Shown here: positions 17,542 through 26,295 of the stretch, piece by piece
Position numbering within the stretch: position 1 is the first letter of the stretch
Layout of the letters: every line of letters begins with the position of its first letter
Assembly: GCA_013152415.1 (NCBI GenBank)
Contig: JAADGI010000014.1
Span: forward strand, 1-36,488
Direction: 5' to 3'
DNA from: Gammaproteobacteria bacterium
Lineage (GTDB): Bacteria > Pseudomonadota > Gammaproteobacteria > HyVt-429
Length of the DNA stretch: 36,488 nucleotides
Made by a program: the position numbers and the translations under genes
Notes under the pieces: model-generated
Seen by the model: the letters and a program-made list of their open reading frames with translations, nothing else
Told to the model about the DNA's origin: nothing
Databases searched by the model: none

Positions 17542-18237
17542 ATGCCAAAATTGTTGATCTCACGCCACATCGCATGCGAGGGCCCAGGCTACCTTGGCGA
17601 AGTCCTCAAAGAAAAGGGTATCGACCATCATACGATCAAAGTGGATGCCGGTGAAGCCTTGCCTGAAACCCTGGAGGGCTATGATGGCCTGGTGCTGATG
17701 GGTGGGCCCATGAGTGTCAACGATACCCTGCCCTGGATACCACCAGCCCTGTCGCTCATACGCCAGGCCCAGGAACGTGACATGCCGGTATTGGGGCATT
17801 GTCTAGGGGGCCAGCTCATCGCCAAAGCCCTGGGGGCTGAAGTCACCGCCAACCCTACCTCTGAAATTGGCTGGCTTCCGGTACAGCAGGTGGCAAACCC
17901 CCATGACTGGCTAACCGGACTTGCCCCCCAGTTCAATGCCTTCCATTGGCATGGCGAAACCTTTTCTCTGCCCCAAGGGGCAAGTCGCATACTGGAGAGC
18001 CAGGCCTGTAACAACCAGGCCTTTGTGATGGGACGCACCCTGGCCATGCAATGCCACATCGAAGTCACCGCGCCGATGGTCCCCGAGTGGGCAACGCTCT
18101 ACGCGGATCAAATCGCCCAACCCACCGAAACGATTCAATCGGCACAAGAGCTGACTACAGACCTGGACCAACACATCCGAGACCTGAGGCAAATTGCCGA
18201 TAAGATTTATGCGCGTTGGCTACAGGGGCTGCTGTAA
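17542..18237 (+). CDS. class I glutamine amidotransferase (GMP-synthase-like)
   Basis: A stand-alone class I glutamine amidotransferase of 231 residues. GHCLGGQL with nucleophile Cys87 and MQCHIEV with the catalytic His (then acidic partner) form the triad. LVLMGGPMSVND is the oxyanion-side loop. Proteins of this type (COG0518) are annotated as GMP-synthase-like or gamma-glutamyl hydrolases of polyamines; the acceptor is unknown here. No ribosome site is visible, but TACAAT at 17530-17535 lies only seven bases before the ATG, so the mRNA may be leaderless. It converges with the next gene, with six bases between stops. Confidence 0.9.
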   Translation: MPKLLISRHIACEGPGYLGEVLKEKGIDHHTIKVDAGEALPETLEGYDGLVLMGGPMSVNDTLPWIPPALSLIRQAQERDMPVLGHCLGGQLIAKALGAEVTANPTSEIGWLPVQQVANPHDWLTGLAPQFNAFHWHGETFSLPQGASRILESQACNNQAFVMGRTLAMQCHIEVTAPMVPEWATLYADQIAQPTETIQSAQELTTDLDQHIRDLRQIADKIYARWLQGLL

Positions 18238-18243
18238 AACTAT

Positions 18244-19305
18244 TCAGCTTATGTCCTGGGAGGTGGGTGACTCTGCGCTACTCACCCAACTTCGATAGCT
18301 CGAGGTGTCCCCACCCATGCCATCTTCGTAACCGGCCTCATAGGCATCATTTAAGCGTTGTTCCTCACGAACGGGATTGTGCAGATATCCACAGGCCCAA
18401 CCATTGATGTATTCGCGGTTTACCCCAGCCTTCTCCATTAGGTCAATGGCACTGTAATAGGGATTATGGACACTACCGGGGGAAGCCTCCTGGTGGTGAA
18501 CATCATCCGGGATTTGAACCCCGGATTCAGAGCTCAATCCAAGAGAGAGGTCCATGGGGTCCGGCTCATCATCAAGAGTTGACACCACTTCTTCAAGGTC
18601 AGCAAGTGACTCCTCATAGACCTGATTGGTCATCTCATCCAGATTCTCATCATCCGCGCTATCGCATTCAAAACCTTCCGATTCGGACGCCCTTTCCGTA
18701 CTGGCTATTCCCGCCACACTCAAACCAAGAGGTGCGTCTACCAATTTAATTTGTGCGTCCACACGCCCAAGTGTGACCCCCGTATAGCTTTCAATCTCAC
18801 GGATCAATCGCTTTTTCAATGATAAAACAGTATCCATATAGGGGCCTTTGTAGGCCGCGTTAAGCCGTAGACCCAAGTTTGGCTTGCCACGGTGCCTATA
18901 AAACCGCACGTCCGTCAAAGACAGACCCGGATGGTAATTCACAATGTCCAGTACCAGGCGCTCAACCATATGAATGGGTACCCTAACCTCTCCTTGGTCC
19001 AATTTATAGCGTATTACCCGATCACGTAGGGCATGGCTCACCCATGATAAAACGGCACTCAAGGCCAACGATATACCAATCAGCACCACACTGGCATCAA
19101 AAGACATACCCGTTCCGGCGAAAAATTGTGTCTGCACCAGGTCCTCCATGGCAGACAGAAAAAACAGGCTATTGCCGGGTTCGGCAGGAATAAACTTTAA
19201 AAACAGCAAGGTCCAGACCACAGCGGTGATGGCCAGAAGGATAGCGACGATGCCTGAGACAACACGAAAAAAATGCTTGGGAGTCATAGTTACGCTATAT
19301 AGCAT
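18244..19305 (-). CDS. membrane protein with AmaP/Asp23-like domain and acidic linker
   Basis: A 353-residue protein that I cannot assign to a named gene. Two membrane helices lie at about 14-37 and 71-91. Residues 105-190 look like an alpha/beta domain of the AmaP/Asp23 kind: VERLVLDIVNYHPGLSLTDVRF, then GLRLNAAYK, then LKKRLIREIESYTGVTLGRVDAQIKLV. Residues 210-275 are very acidic and probably disordered. The C-terminus has a short conserved-looking segment, REYINGWACGYLHNP and DAYEAGYEDGMGG. The start is uncertain: ATG 19305 or ATG 19287, neither with a good ribosome site. The AmaP resemblance is by pattern only. Confidence 0.7.
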   Translation of the reverse strand: MLYSVTMTPKHFFRVVSGIVAILLAITAVVWTLLFLKFIPAEPGNSLFFLSAMEDLVQTQFFAGTGMSFDASVVLIGISLALSAVLSWVSHALRDRVIRYKLDQGEVRVPIHMVERLVLDIVNYHPGLSLTDVRFYRHRGKPNLGLRLNAAYKGPYMDTVLSLKKRLIREIESYTGVTLGRVDAQIKLVDAPLGLSVAGIASTERASESEGFECDSADDENLDEMTNQVYEESLADLEEVVSTLDDEPDPMDLSLGLSSESGVQIPDDVHHQEASPGSVHNPYYSAIDLMEKAGVNREYINGWACGYLHNPVREEQRLNDAYEAGYEDGMGGDTSSYRSWVSSAESPTSQDIS

Positions 19306-19466
19306 GTTGTTTGGGCTTGTGAAAAACCGAAGCCCCTACGGAAAGCTGAGGTCCCGAGTATAACCAATCCAGCCCGGACATTTTAGCCACCCGCACTTCG
19401 TGACCATAGCGAAGTACGTTAAACTGGGCAATATCAGCATCCTAACCAAACCACAGGAGACTACGC

Positions 19467-19973
19467 ATGTTTCGCCTCTTCCTCATCGCCATGCTATTAA
19501 CACCACTTTTGGCCTGTTCCACTGACGAACCTGGGACCCCGTCACCTTCGTCATCGGCTACCAGCAGCGACTATATGGTGCTGCGATCTACCACCAAATT
19601 TCCGTTCAATGATGTTGCAGAAAATATCGACATGGCCATTACAGACCTGGGATACAAGATCGATAACCACGCCTATATCGGACGTATGCTGGAACGCACC
19701 AAAGAGGCATTAGGGGCTAAAAATACAGTCTACCTCAACGCCCAGCAATTCCGCTTCTGTCCGGCGCAATACTCTCGCAACATGTTATCTGCCGACCCCC
19801 ACAATATCGCCTTCTGCCCCTATATCATCAACGTCTATAATACCCCGGACAACCCCAAGAAAGTTTACGTAATGTTTCGCAAACCCGCCATCGTAGGCTC
19901 AGAAGAATCCAAAAAGGCGTTACGGGCAGTGGAAACACTGCTCACCGGAATTATTGATGAGGCGCTCCAGTAA
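19467..19973 (+). CDS. DUF302-like lipoprotein
   Basis: A 168-residue predicted lipoprotein. The signal peptide MFRLFLIAMLLTPLLAC ends in a lipobox with Cys17, followed by a Ser/Pro-rich linker. The folded part (FPFNDVAENIDMAITDLGYKI, YLNAQQFRFCP, NIAFCPYIINVYN) has the layout of the DUF302 fold, where paired residues can bind small ligands. It contains two FCP motifs in the mature domain, which could form a disulfide or a metal site. AGGAG precedes the ATG. Function unknown. It converges with the EamA gene. Confidence 0.75.
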   Translation: MFRLFLIAMLLTPLLACSTDEPGTPSPSSSATSSDYMVLRSTTKFPFNDVAENIDMAITDLGYKIDNHAYIGRMLERTKEALGAKNTVYLNAQQFRFCPAQYSRNMLSADPHNIAFCPYIINVYNTPDNPKKVYVMFRKPAIVGSEESKKALRAVETLLTGIIDEALQ

Positions 19974-19993
19974 GCAAAAATGTCAGGCTAAGG

Positions 19994-20018
19994 CCCGACC
20001 TGCATACCGTGGGTCGGG
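19994..20018. terminator. hairpin between convergent genes
   Basis: CCCGACC (19994-20000) pairs with GGTCGGG (20012-20018) around an 11-base loop. It lies between the ends of the DUF302-like and EamA genes. Neither side has a long T tract, so it is a weak candidate for a shared terminator. Confidence 0.4.
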
Positions 20019-20079
20019 ATTGATGTGCAGGATGCAAAATAGTGGTACGAATTCATCGCCCCAATCTCTCTGTGCCTTC

Positions 20080-20592
20080 TCAACAAAAACTATTTTTCCA
20101 CCCGGAGCCGGTACAGCCCACCATAACCACCCCCATCAACACCATGAGCATCCCCACAATTTGCACCGTGGTAATGACCTCAATGCGGCTACGACCCACC
20201 ACGGCCAGGATCACTACCACCAAGGTAGGATAGACGAACAATATCATGCGCTCCAGACCCGCAGAGATATAGGCCAGGCCGGAAAAATCGAGGTAACTGG
20301 CCAAATAATAACCCAGGAAACCCAACACAAAAATGGCGATTTTGTCCCGCAAGATAAGGCGCGACAGCCGCGCATGCCGACCCGCCCACAGGGCAACGAA
20401 CAAAAAAAATGGCAGGGCCAGCAACATACGTACGGTCATAATCGTGACCGCATCGACACGGGTACCGTATTGGTAGGCGAGTTTGACCAATACGGCTTTG
20501 GCTGAAAACCCCAGGGCACCTGCCAGCGCCAACGCCATGCCACCGATAACATAACGAGGATTGGATTGTTGTTGATGATAATGGATATCCAC
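20080..20592 (-). CDS. half-length EamA/DMT-family transporter
   Basis: A 170-residue membrane protein containing one EamA domain with about five helices. It runs from GGMALALAGALGFSAKAVLVKLAY through MLLALPFFLFVALW, FLGFLGYYLASYLDFSGLAYI and SAGLERMILFVYPTLVVVIL to a last helix MLMVLMGVVMVG. These match the N-terminal half of ten-helix drug/metabolite transporters. The second EamA half is absent and the frame stops at WKNSFC. GTG 20592 is chosen because GGAGCG precedes it; a longer GTG start at 20682 adds non-membrane sequence. It is either a truncated pseudogene or a half-transporter that dimerises. Confidence 0.7.
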   Translation of the reverse strand: MDIHYHQQQSNPRYVIGGMALALAGALGFSAKAVLVKLAYQYGTRVDAVTIMTVRMLLALPFFLFVALWAGRHARLSRLILRDKIAIFVLGFLGYYLASYLDFSGLAYISAGLERMILFVYPTLVVVILAVVGRSRIEVITTVQIVGMLMVLMGVVMVGCTGSGWKNSFC

Positions 20593-20722
20593 TGTCCGCT
20601 CCGTATCTCGGGCCGCAGAACTCTGGACGCAGACAGCACACCAACAAAACAGCGGCCTATGCGCGGAGAGTTCCGCGACCACTGTGCTGTTACTCGTTTA
20701 AGTGATTAGAACGTGCTAGCGC

Positions 20723-20760
20723 AAGTGGCCGCCCATGGCTTTAAGCCATGGCAGCCACTT
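20723..20760. repeat. long imperfect hairpin
   Basis: Arms of 18-19 bases (AAGTGGCCGCCCATGGCT and its near-complement ending GCCATGGCAGCCACTT) pair, with one mismatch and one bulged C, around a tiny TTAA loop. It lies between divergent EamA and proS. It could be a structured leader element or an inverted-repeat mobile remnant. Confidence 0.55.
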
Positions 20761-20993
20761 CATAGACGCGGCCTTGGAGACATCAAAGCTCACTAGGGCA
20801 AGACCGGTACTGAAATGTGTACGCGCATACATGGTCTAAGGATAAGTGCGCCACACTTGGACTGTCAAGACCTTAAATAGCTAATAAACCTCTAGCTGCT
20901 CTCGCCCCCCAAGCCCATGATATGGGTGCTCAGGCACTGACGTGTGCCATAGATTTTATTCCTCAGATGCTCACGCTCACGCCCACAAAGCCC

Positions 20994-20999
20994 TATAAT
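20994..20999 (+). promoter_or_regulatory. candidate -10 box for proS
   Basis: A perfect TATAAT lies 69 bases before the proS start. The hexamer 17 bases upstream (TCACGC) is a poor -35 match, so this is only a plausible promoter. Confidence 0.35.
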
Positions 21000-21068
21000 A
21001 GTCACTAGGGAGCGAAGCCTCGCCCTCGTCGATCCCACTGCAAATTATAATATTTTTATAGGACTGTT

Positions 21069-22766
21069 ATGCGTACTTCCAATCTACTTTTGTCCACCGT
21101 CAAAGAGGTCCCCGCCGACGCGGAAATCATCAGCCATCAACTCATGTTACGTGCCGGCATGATTCGCAAGCTGGCAGCGGGCATTTACAGCTGGTTGCCC
21201 CTCGGGTTGCGCGTATTACGCAAGGTCGAGACTATTGTCAGAGAAGAGATGGATAAGGCCGGTGCCCAGGAAGTCTTGATGCCGGCGATACAACCCGCCG
21301 AGCTATGGCAGGAATCAAAGCGCTGGGATCAATACGGGCCCGAACTGTTGCGCATCAATGATCGTCATCGGCGTGAATTCTGTTTTGGCCCCACCCACGA
21401 AGAGATCATCACCGATCTGATACGCCGTGAAATCAAGAGTTACCGTCAACTGCCCGCCAATTTTTATCAGATCCAGACCAAATTTCGTGACGAAATACGC
21501 CCACGTTTCGGCATCATGCGGGCACGGGAGTTCCTGATGAAGGATGCCTACTCCTTCCATATCGATGAGGCCTCTCTGAATCAGACTTACCGACAGATGC
21601 ATGCCACCTATTCCACCATCTTCAGTCAACTGGGCCTGGAATTCCGCGCTGTAGAGGCCGATAGCGGCAGCATTGGTGGCGCCACGTCCCATGAGTTTCA
21701 CGTCCTGGCAGATTCCGGTGAGGACGCCATCGCCCAGTGCGATCAATGCGACTATGCCGCTAACGTAGAATTGGCTGCCGCTCTGCCACCCGTGGGCAAA
21801 CGCCAGGCGGCCTCTGTGGACATGGAGATCGTGGACACCCCAGGCCAGCATAGCATCACCCAAGTCAGTGAGTTTCTCAAAATTGACCCCACTCAAACGC
21901 TTAAGACACTGTTGGTCAACGGTACCGGTGGTGCGGTGGCCTTGGTACTGCGGGGTGATCATGAACTCAACGTGATCAAAGCGGAAAAGCTGCCTCAAGT
22001 AGCCAAACCATTGAGCCTGGTGAGTGATGCCGAGATCGAATTGGTAGCCAAATGTGAAGCCGGTTCTATCGGGCCAGTAGGTTTGGACATTCCCATCATT
22101 GCCGACGAGAGTGCGGTGCGTCTGCATGATTTTGTCTGCGGCGCCAATACCAATGCTAAGCACCTCAAAAATGTTAACTGGGACCGTGATCTGCCTGAAC
22201 CGGAGATTGCTGACCTGCGCAATGTGGTCGACGGGGACCCCTGTCCCCATTGTGAAGGGCATCTGGCCATTCGCCGCGGCATTGAGGTAGGCCATATCTT
22301 CCAGTTGGGCACCAAATACACCGAGGCCCTCAATGCCACTTGCCTCGACGAGTCGGGGGCCAGCGTTGTCATGCCCATGGGGTGCTACGGTATCGGTGTC
22401 TCCCGTATTGTGGCCGCCGCTATCGAGCAGAACTACGACGATCGGGGTATTTTGTGGCCCCAAACCATCGCCCCCTACCGCGCCTGCATCGTCCCCATCG
22501 GCCTGAAAAAGTCCGAAACAGTGGCCTCAGCTGTGGAAAGCGTCTATAAAGAGCTATGGAAGGCCGGGGTTGATACGCTCCTTGACGACCGCGACGAGCG
22601 CCCTGGGGTGATGTTTGCGGACATGGATCTCATCGGCATCCCCCACCGATTTGTGATCGGTGAGCGTGGATTGGCCGAAGGCAAGATTGAATATAAGGCC
22701 CGTAACGAGGCCGAGGCCAGGAACATTAACCTGGATGAGGCCGTCGAAGTACTCGGGTCACTCTGA
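21069..22766 (+). CDS. proS: prolyl-tRNA synthetase, bacterial type with editing insertion
   Basis: ProS charges tRNA-Pro. The 565-residue length fits the bacterial form with the INS editing domain between motifs 2 and 3. Class II motifs are visible: the N-terminal [19 protein letters not shown], motif 1 region [16 protein letters not shown], motif 2 [23 protein letters not shown], and motif 3 near [15 protein letters not shown]. The central ~180 residues include the editing domain segment [16 protein letters not shown]. The anticodon-binding domain follows ([22 protein letters not shown] in parts). The lytic transglycosylase begins 77 bases later. Confidence 0.97.
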   Translation: MRTSNLLLSTVKEVPADAEIISHQLMLRAGMIRKLAAGIYSWLPLGLRVLRKVETIVREEMDKAGAQEVLMPAIQPAELWQESKRWDQYGPELLRINDRHRREFCFGPTHEEIITDLIRREIKSYRQLPANFYQIQTKFRDEIRPRFGIMRAREFLMKDAYSFHIDEASLNQTYRQMHATYSTIFSQLGLEFRAVEADSGSIGGATSHEFHVLADSGEDAIAQCDQCDYAANVELAAALPPVGKRQAASVDMEIVDTPGQHSITQVSEFLKIDPTQTLKTLLVNGTGGAVALVLRGDHELNVIKAEKLPQVAKPLSLVSDAEIELVAKCEAGSIGPVGLDIPIIADESAVRLHDFVCGANTNAKHLKNVNWDRDLPEPEIADLRNVVDGDPCPHCEGHLAIRRGIEVGHIFQLGTKYTEALNATCLDESGASVVMPMGCYGIGVSRIVAAAIEQNYDDRGILWPQTIAPYRACIVPIGLKKSETVASAVESVYKELWKAGVDTLLDDRDERPGVMFADMDLIGIPHRFVIGERGLAEGKIEYKARNEAEARNINLDEAVEVLGSL

Positions 22767-22842
22767 GTGCCCATCGTGGCAGGCTCCGAGCCTTGGAAAC
22801 ACGCAGTTTTATTTTCCTCGACTGAAGCGAGATGGTAAGAAG

Positions 22843-23406
22843 ATGACACGACGATTTTTGTCCGTTTTAATCGCTGTGCTACTCACAAGCCAAGCCCCCG
22901 TGGCAAGGCCTGCGGACGAGTCCCTCAAACTTGCTCTCAAACAGGCTATCGAAGATACCAGCAGCTTTAAGGACCCTGCCCAGGCCAGGGTATGGCTCGC
23001 CGACATGTCAAACCGCCTGAAACACAAGATCCCCGATCCGTTCTACCGACTGGAGTTGTTACGCGCTATTCATACCGAATCCATTCGCGTCGGACTGCAA
23101 CCCGAGTTGGTCTTATCGGTCATTCAGGTAGAAAGCGCCTTTGATCGATTTGCCATATCCAGCTATGGAGCCCGTGGCCTCATGCAGGTCATGCCCTTCT
23201 GGAAAAAAGAAATCGGTCACCCCAGAGACAATCTGTTTCACCCCCAAACCAACCTGCGCTACGGTTGCACGATTCTGAAATATTATTTGGATAGGGAAAA
23301 GGGGGATCTAACCCGAGCCCTGGCCCGCTATAACGGCAGCGTCAAGACCAACAAGTATCCACGCCGGGTCTATGCTGCGTTGAAACGCAAGTGGTACAAG
23401 CAATAA
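22843..23406 (+). CDS. lytic transglycosylase (SLT family 1)
   Basis: A 187-residue exported murein-cleaving enzyme. The signal peptide is FLSVLIAVLLTSQAPVARPAD. The SLT domain has SVIQVESAFDRFAISSYGARGLMQVMP, whose ES glutamate is the catalytic acid, and ALARYNGSVKTNKYPRRVYAALKR near the end. It cleaves peptidoglycan glycan strands to 1,6-anhydro ends in the periplasm. ATG 22843 is chosen because it immediately precedes the signal peptide; a longer frame extends into proS and is discarded. Transcription from proS is likely. Confidence 0.92.
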   Translation: MTRRFLSVLIAVLLTSQAPVARPADESLKLALKQAIEDTSSFKDPAQARVWLADMSNRLKHKIPDPFYRLELLRAIHTESIRVGLQPELVLSVIQVESAFDRFAISSYGARGLMQVMPFWKKEIGHPRDNLFHPQTNLRYGCTILKYYLDREKGDLTRALARYNGSVKTNKYPRRVYAALKRKWYKQ

Positions 23407-23452
23407 GGGCAGATACGAGAAAAAAGGGACGAGGCCTGTTTGTAATTTCTAT

Positions 23453-23593
23453 TTTGCCGCAGAAGCACAAAGGATTCACAAAGGGATGAGGTCTAAAGAG
23501 GGTCAAGATGCATCCATGCAAGACCCCCTTCCTGCATTGCTGCACATTCCTCTGCGAACCCTTTGTGCCTTCGCGTCTCTGCGGCGGAAAATC
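23453..23593. repeat. imperfect inverted repeat of the CGCAGAGACGC-CACAAAGG type
   Basis: Left arm about 23453-23487 (GCCGCAGAAGCACAAAGG) and right arm about 23546-23593, whose reverse complement reads GCCGCAGAGACGCGAAGG then CACAAAGGGTTC. Sequences of this kind recur in many bacterial intergenic regions. The gap between the transglycosylase and acylphosphatase genes holds nothing else. Confidence 0.5.
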
Positions 23594-23609
23594 TTAGCAT
23601 TTTTTCAAA

Positions 23610-23879
23610 TCAAACGATTCGAAAATCTTCTGTATCTTGCTCCTCAGCATCACTGATCACTACTTGCGCCACCTTCGCCATGGGTGGCCCCTGGTACAAC
23701 CAGTCTTGTAGATAGGCCAAAGCAGTTCCCTCACCACAAGCAAGCAGCTCCACCTTGCCGTCAGGCAGGTTACGCACCCATCCGGTCAGCCCTAGACGTC
23801 GAGCCTGATCACGCGTGGAGGCACGAAAGAAGACACCCTGGACATGGCCACTGACCTTGAACATTCGGCATTGGCTCAT
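23610..23879 (-). CDS. acyP: acylphosphatase
   Basis: A small 89-residue enzyme that hydrolyses carboxyl-phosphate bonds. [42 protein letters not shown] (in parts: [21 protein letters not shown]) holds the catalytic Arg (VFFR) and Asn (RNLPDG) and the conserved phosphate loop. Length is normal. It lies 133 bases after the TlpA-like gene on the same strand, possibly on one transcript. Confidence 0.95.
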   Translation of the reverse strand: MSQCRMFKVSGHVQGVFFRASTRDQARRLGLTGWVRNLPDGKVELLACGEGTALAYLQDWLYQGPPMAKVAQVVISDAEEQDTEDFRIV

Positions 23880-24012
23880 TTAAATCTCACCTCTGCCAAA
23901 CTCTCTGTGCACAAACACGCTCTGATCGACCGCATCAAGTTAACCCGCATTAAACAAACAGATACTCTGCTAATCCCGCCTGAGTGTAACCAAAACCCGA
24001 TGGAGATCTGTC

Positions 24013-24573
24013 TTAGCCCTTTTCCACCGCCGGCGATACTGGTGTCTTCGATACCTGTTTGGGCTGTTCGGCAAGATATTTTTCTATATCGGCCTGGGAG
24101 ATGGCACCGATATTCTGGGCCGATAATTCACCTTTGGGGTCATACATCAGAAAGGTCGGCGTCCAGCCATACCACTGCTTACCCACCTTTTCGGCATACT
24201 CCTTCATCACCACCGAGCCATCGTCGATTAAATTTGGAAAATTTACCTTATGCCGGTCAATAAAGGCCTGTACGTCCTTCTTTCCCTCATAACCATCAAT
24301 AGCGATGCCCAACACTTGCACATCCTTGTCCTTATGGGCCTTGTGCAGAGCCACCATCTCATGAACTTCTTGGTTGCAAACATGGCAGTCCGATGCCCAT
24401 ACCATCACCACCAACCACTTACCTTTGCCCAGATATTCCTTGAGACTGTGTTCACCCCCATTCAAATCCAGCAGCTTAGGGGCTGATTCTGCACTTAGCA
24501 GGCCCATGGGCAACAATAATGTACATGCAAACAAGATTACTTTAAGCGGATGTTTCATTTTATGGTGTTTCAT
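24013..24573 (-). CDS. TlpA-like exported thioredoxin-fold protein
   Basis: A protein of about 186 residues with a signal peptide (MKHPLKVILFACTLLLPMGLLSAE). The thioredoxin-like domain has the redox motif CHVC in VMVWASDCHVCNQEVHEM, and the cis-proline region GWTPTFLMYDPKG. It is probably a periplasmic thiol-disulfide protein, for reduction as in cytochrome c maturation or for stress. Start ATG 24573 follows AGGA closely; ATG 24558 is also possible. A longer frame from 24762 overlaps the divergent lyase gene and lacks family character. The divergent lyase starts 89 bases away. Confidence 0.85.
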   Translation of the reverse strand: MKHHKMKHPLKVILFACTLLLPMGLLSAESAPKLLDLNGGEHSLKEYLGKGKWLVVMVWASDCHVCNQEVHEMVALHKAHKDKDVQVLGIAIDGYEGKKDVQAFIDRHKVNFPNLIDDGSVVMKEYAEKVGKQWYGWTPTFLMYDPKGELSAQNIGAISQADIEKYLAEQPKQVSKTPVSPAVEKG

Positions 24574-24662
24574 GTCCTGGTCTCTTGAAAATGGATACAC
24601 TGCCCGGTCGGTGTCATCTATAATGGTGGTGAAGTAACACTTGATCATTGCATACCTGATAC

Positions 24663-26081
24663 ATGGGAGCCACGTCCTTGACAGATGACTACCGCATAGA
24701 AACAGACAGCCTGGGTGAATATAAAGTTCCTGCCGATGCCTGGTATGGCATACAGACCGCACGGGCGATAGACAATTTCCCCATATCAGGTCGAGGCCCC
24801 GATATTGATTTTGTGGTTGCCCATATCCGCGTTAAACGCGCCGCTGCCGTGGCCAATCACCAGGCCAACTGGTTGGATGATGATCGTAGCCAAGCCATTG
24901 TAAAGGCTGCTGACCGGATCATCGCCGGCGAATTTCATGACGCCTTTGTGGTCGACCGCTTTCAAGCCGGGGCGGGTACCAGCCACAACATGAATTCCAA
25001 CGAGGTCATCGCCAACCTGGCCAATGAATCACTGGGCGGCAGCAAGGGCCAATATAACCCCGTCCACCCCAATGATCACGTCAATATGGGGCAGAGCACC
25101 AATGACTCCATCCCCACCGCTATCCGCCTGGCGGCGTTGGCGAAGTTACCCCGCCTGTGCCGAGCCGTATCTGATATGGCCGAGGCCCTGGACCACATCG
25201 CCACCCGCGAGCAGGATACTGTCAAAAGTGGCCGCACTCATCTACAGGACGCCGTGCCCACCACCATCGGCCGGGAGTTTCACGCCTACGCCTGGACCCT
25301 GCGGCGTTGTGTGAATCGCCTTGAACAGACACGGGATCCGCTGTGTGAGATCGGTCTTGGGGGTTCTGCCGTAGGTACCGCATTGAACACCGCCCCCGGT
25401 TATGTCGAAAATGCCGCCCGTGAACTTGCCAGCCTCTGCGGTGAGGCCATTCGCCCCGCACCCGACCTGTCGGCGCAGATGCAGTCCATGACCGACTTGC
25501 AACATTTGTCCAATGCCATACGTGCCCTGGCCCTGGAACTCACACGTATTGCCAATGACTTGCGTCTGTTGGCCTCGGGCCCACGCACAGGTTTGGGGGA
25601 GTTGACCCTACCGGCGGTACAACCTGGCTCCAGTATCATGCCCGGCAAGGTCAACCCGGTAATGTTCGAGATGCTCAACCAAGTGTGTTACCAGGTCCTG
25701 GGGCAAGATGCCGCCATTGCCGCCATGACCCAGGCCGGCCAATTGGAGCTCAATGTGATGATGCCTGCCCTGGGTTCTGCCCTATTTGACGCTATGGACT
25801 GGCTGACCCACGCGGTACGTGCCGCCACCGATAAAAACCTCCACGGGCTTACTGTACACCGACAACGCTGCCGGGCCTTTGCCCATGGCTCTGTAGGCCT
25901 GGCCACCCTTCTCAATACCTCCATCGGCTACACTGCGGCCGCTGAGGTGGCTAAGGAATCAGAGGCATCGGGTCAACCGGTGCGTGACATCGTTGCCAAA
26001 AAGGGCCTCATGGACCCGGAGATCTTTGATGCCATGGTACTTCGTGCTGCCAAGGATGGGCACATCGACAAACCGGATTAG
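24663..26081 (+). CDS. aspA: aspartase/fumarase superfamily lyase, aspartate ammonia-lyase favoured
   Basis: A 472-residue member of the aspartase/class II fumarase family. Features leaning to aspartase are VPADAWYGIQTARAIDNFPIS, FQAGAGTSHNMNSNEVIAN (100-117), NQVCYQVLG and AGQLELNVMMP (358-368). GSSIMPGKVNP (322-332) is the catalytic serine loop. GRTHLQDAVP (190-199) has the histidine found in fumarases and in Gram-positive aspartases. It would interconvert aspartate with fumarate plus ammonia, or malate with fumarate. The distinction needs phylogeny; the symbol is given on balance. The start context lacks a strong ribosome site, and TTG 24678 is an alternative. Confidence 0.7.
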   Translation: MGATSLTDDYRIETDSLGEYKVPADAWYGIQTARAIDNFPISGRGPDIDFVVAHIRVKRAAAVANHQANWLDDDRSQAIVKAADRIIAGEFHDAFVVDRFQAGAGTSHNMNSNEVIANLANESLGGSKGQYNPVHPNDHVNMGQSTNDSIPTAIRLAALAKLPRLCRAVSDMAEALDHIATREQDTVKSGRTHLQDAVPTTIGREFHAYAWTLRRCVNRLEQTRDPLCEIGLGGSAVGTALNTAPGYVENAARELASLCGEAIRPAPDLSAQMQSMTDLQHLSNAIRALALELTRIANDLRLLASGPRTGLGELTLPAVQPGSSIMPGKVNPVMFEMLNQVCYQVLGQDAAIAAMTQAGQLELNVMMPALGSALFDAMDWLTHAVRAATDKNLHGLTVHRQRCRAFAHGSVGLATLLNTSIGYTAAAEVAKESEASGQPVRDIVAKKGLMDPEIFDAMVLRAAKDGHIDKPD

Positions 26082-26295
26082 TCACGACATAATGGCGAAG
26101 TAGCTCGAAATCAGGCCATGTTTATGCCCACACCAGAAGGGGCGCCAGGGGCCACAAGTTTCACCCTTATTTCAGCGGTTACACAAACTCATGAACATAA
26201 CTTACAATGCGGCATCGTCATTTCCCTGCCCAGGGAGTTCTCTGTGCGGTCTTGGCTATTGCAGCCTACGGGAATACTGATACGGTCATTGCCAC

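Larger units (their letters stand above)
20593..21068. other. 476-base gap before proS
   Basis: No convincing gene or tRNA is seen. It contains a strong hairpin (20723-20760) and a perfect TATAAT (20994-20999) with a poor -35, plus an AT-rich leader just before proS. The proS ribosome site is a modest AGGA. Confidence 0.5.

Noticed and set aside
21315..22463. Long 382-codon minus-strand frame opposite proS
   Set aside because: It is a shadow of proS codon structure; the proS protein on the other strand is unambiguous.
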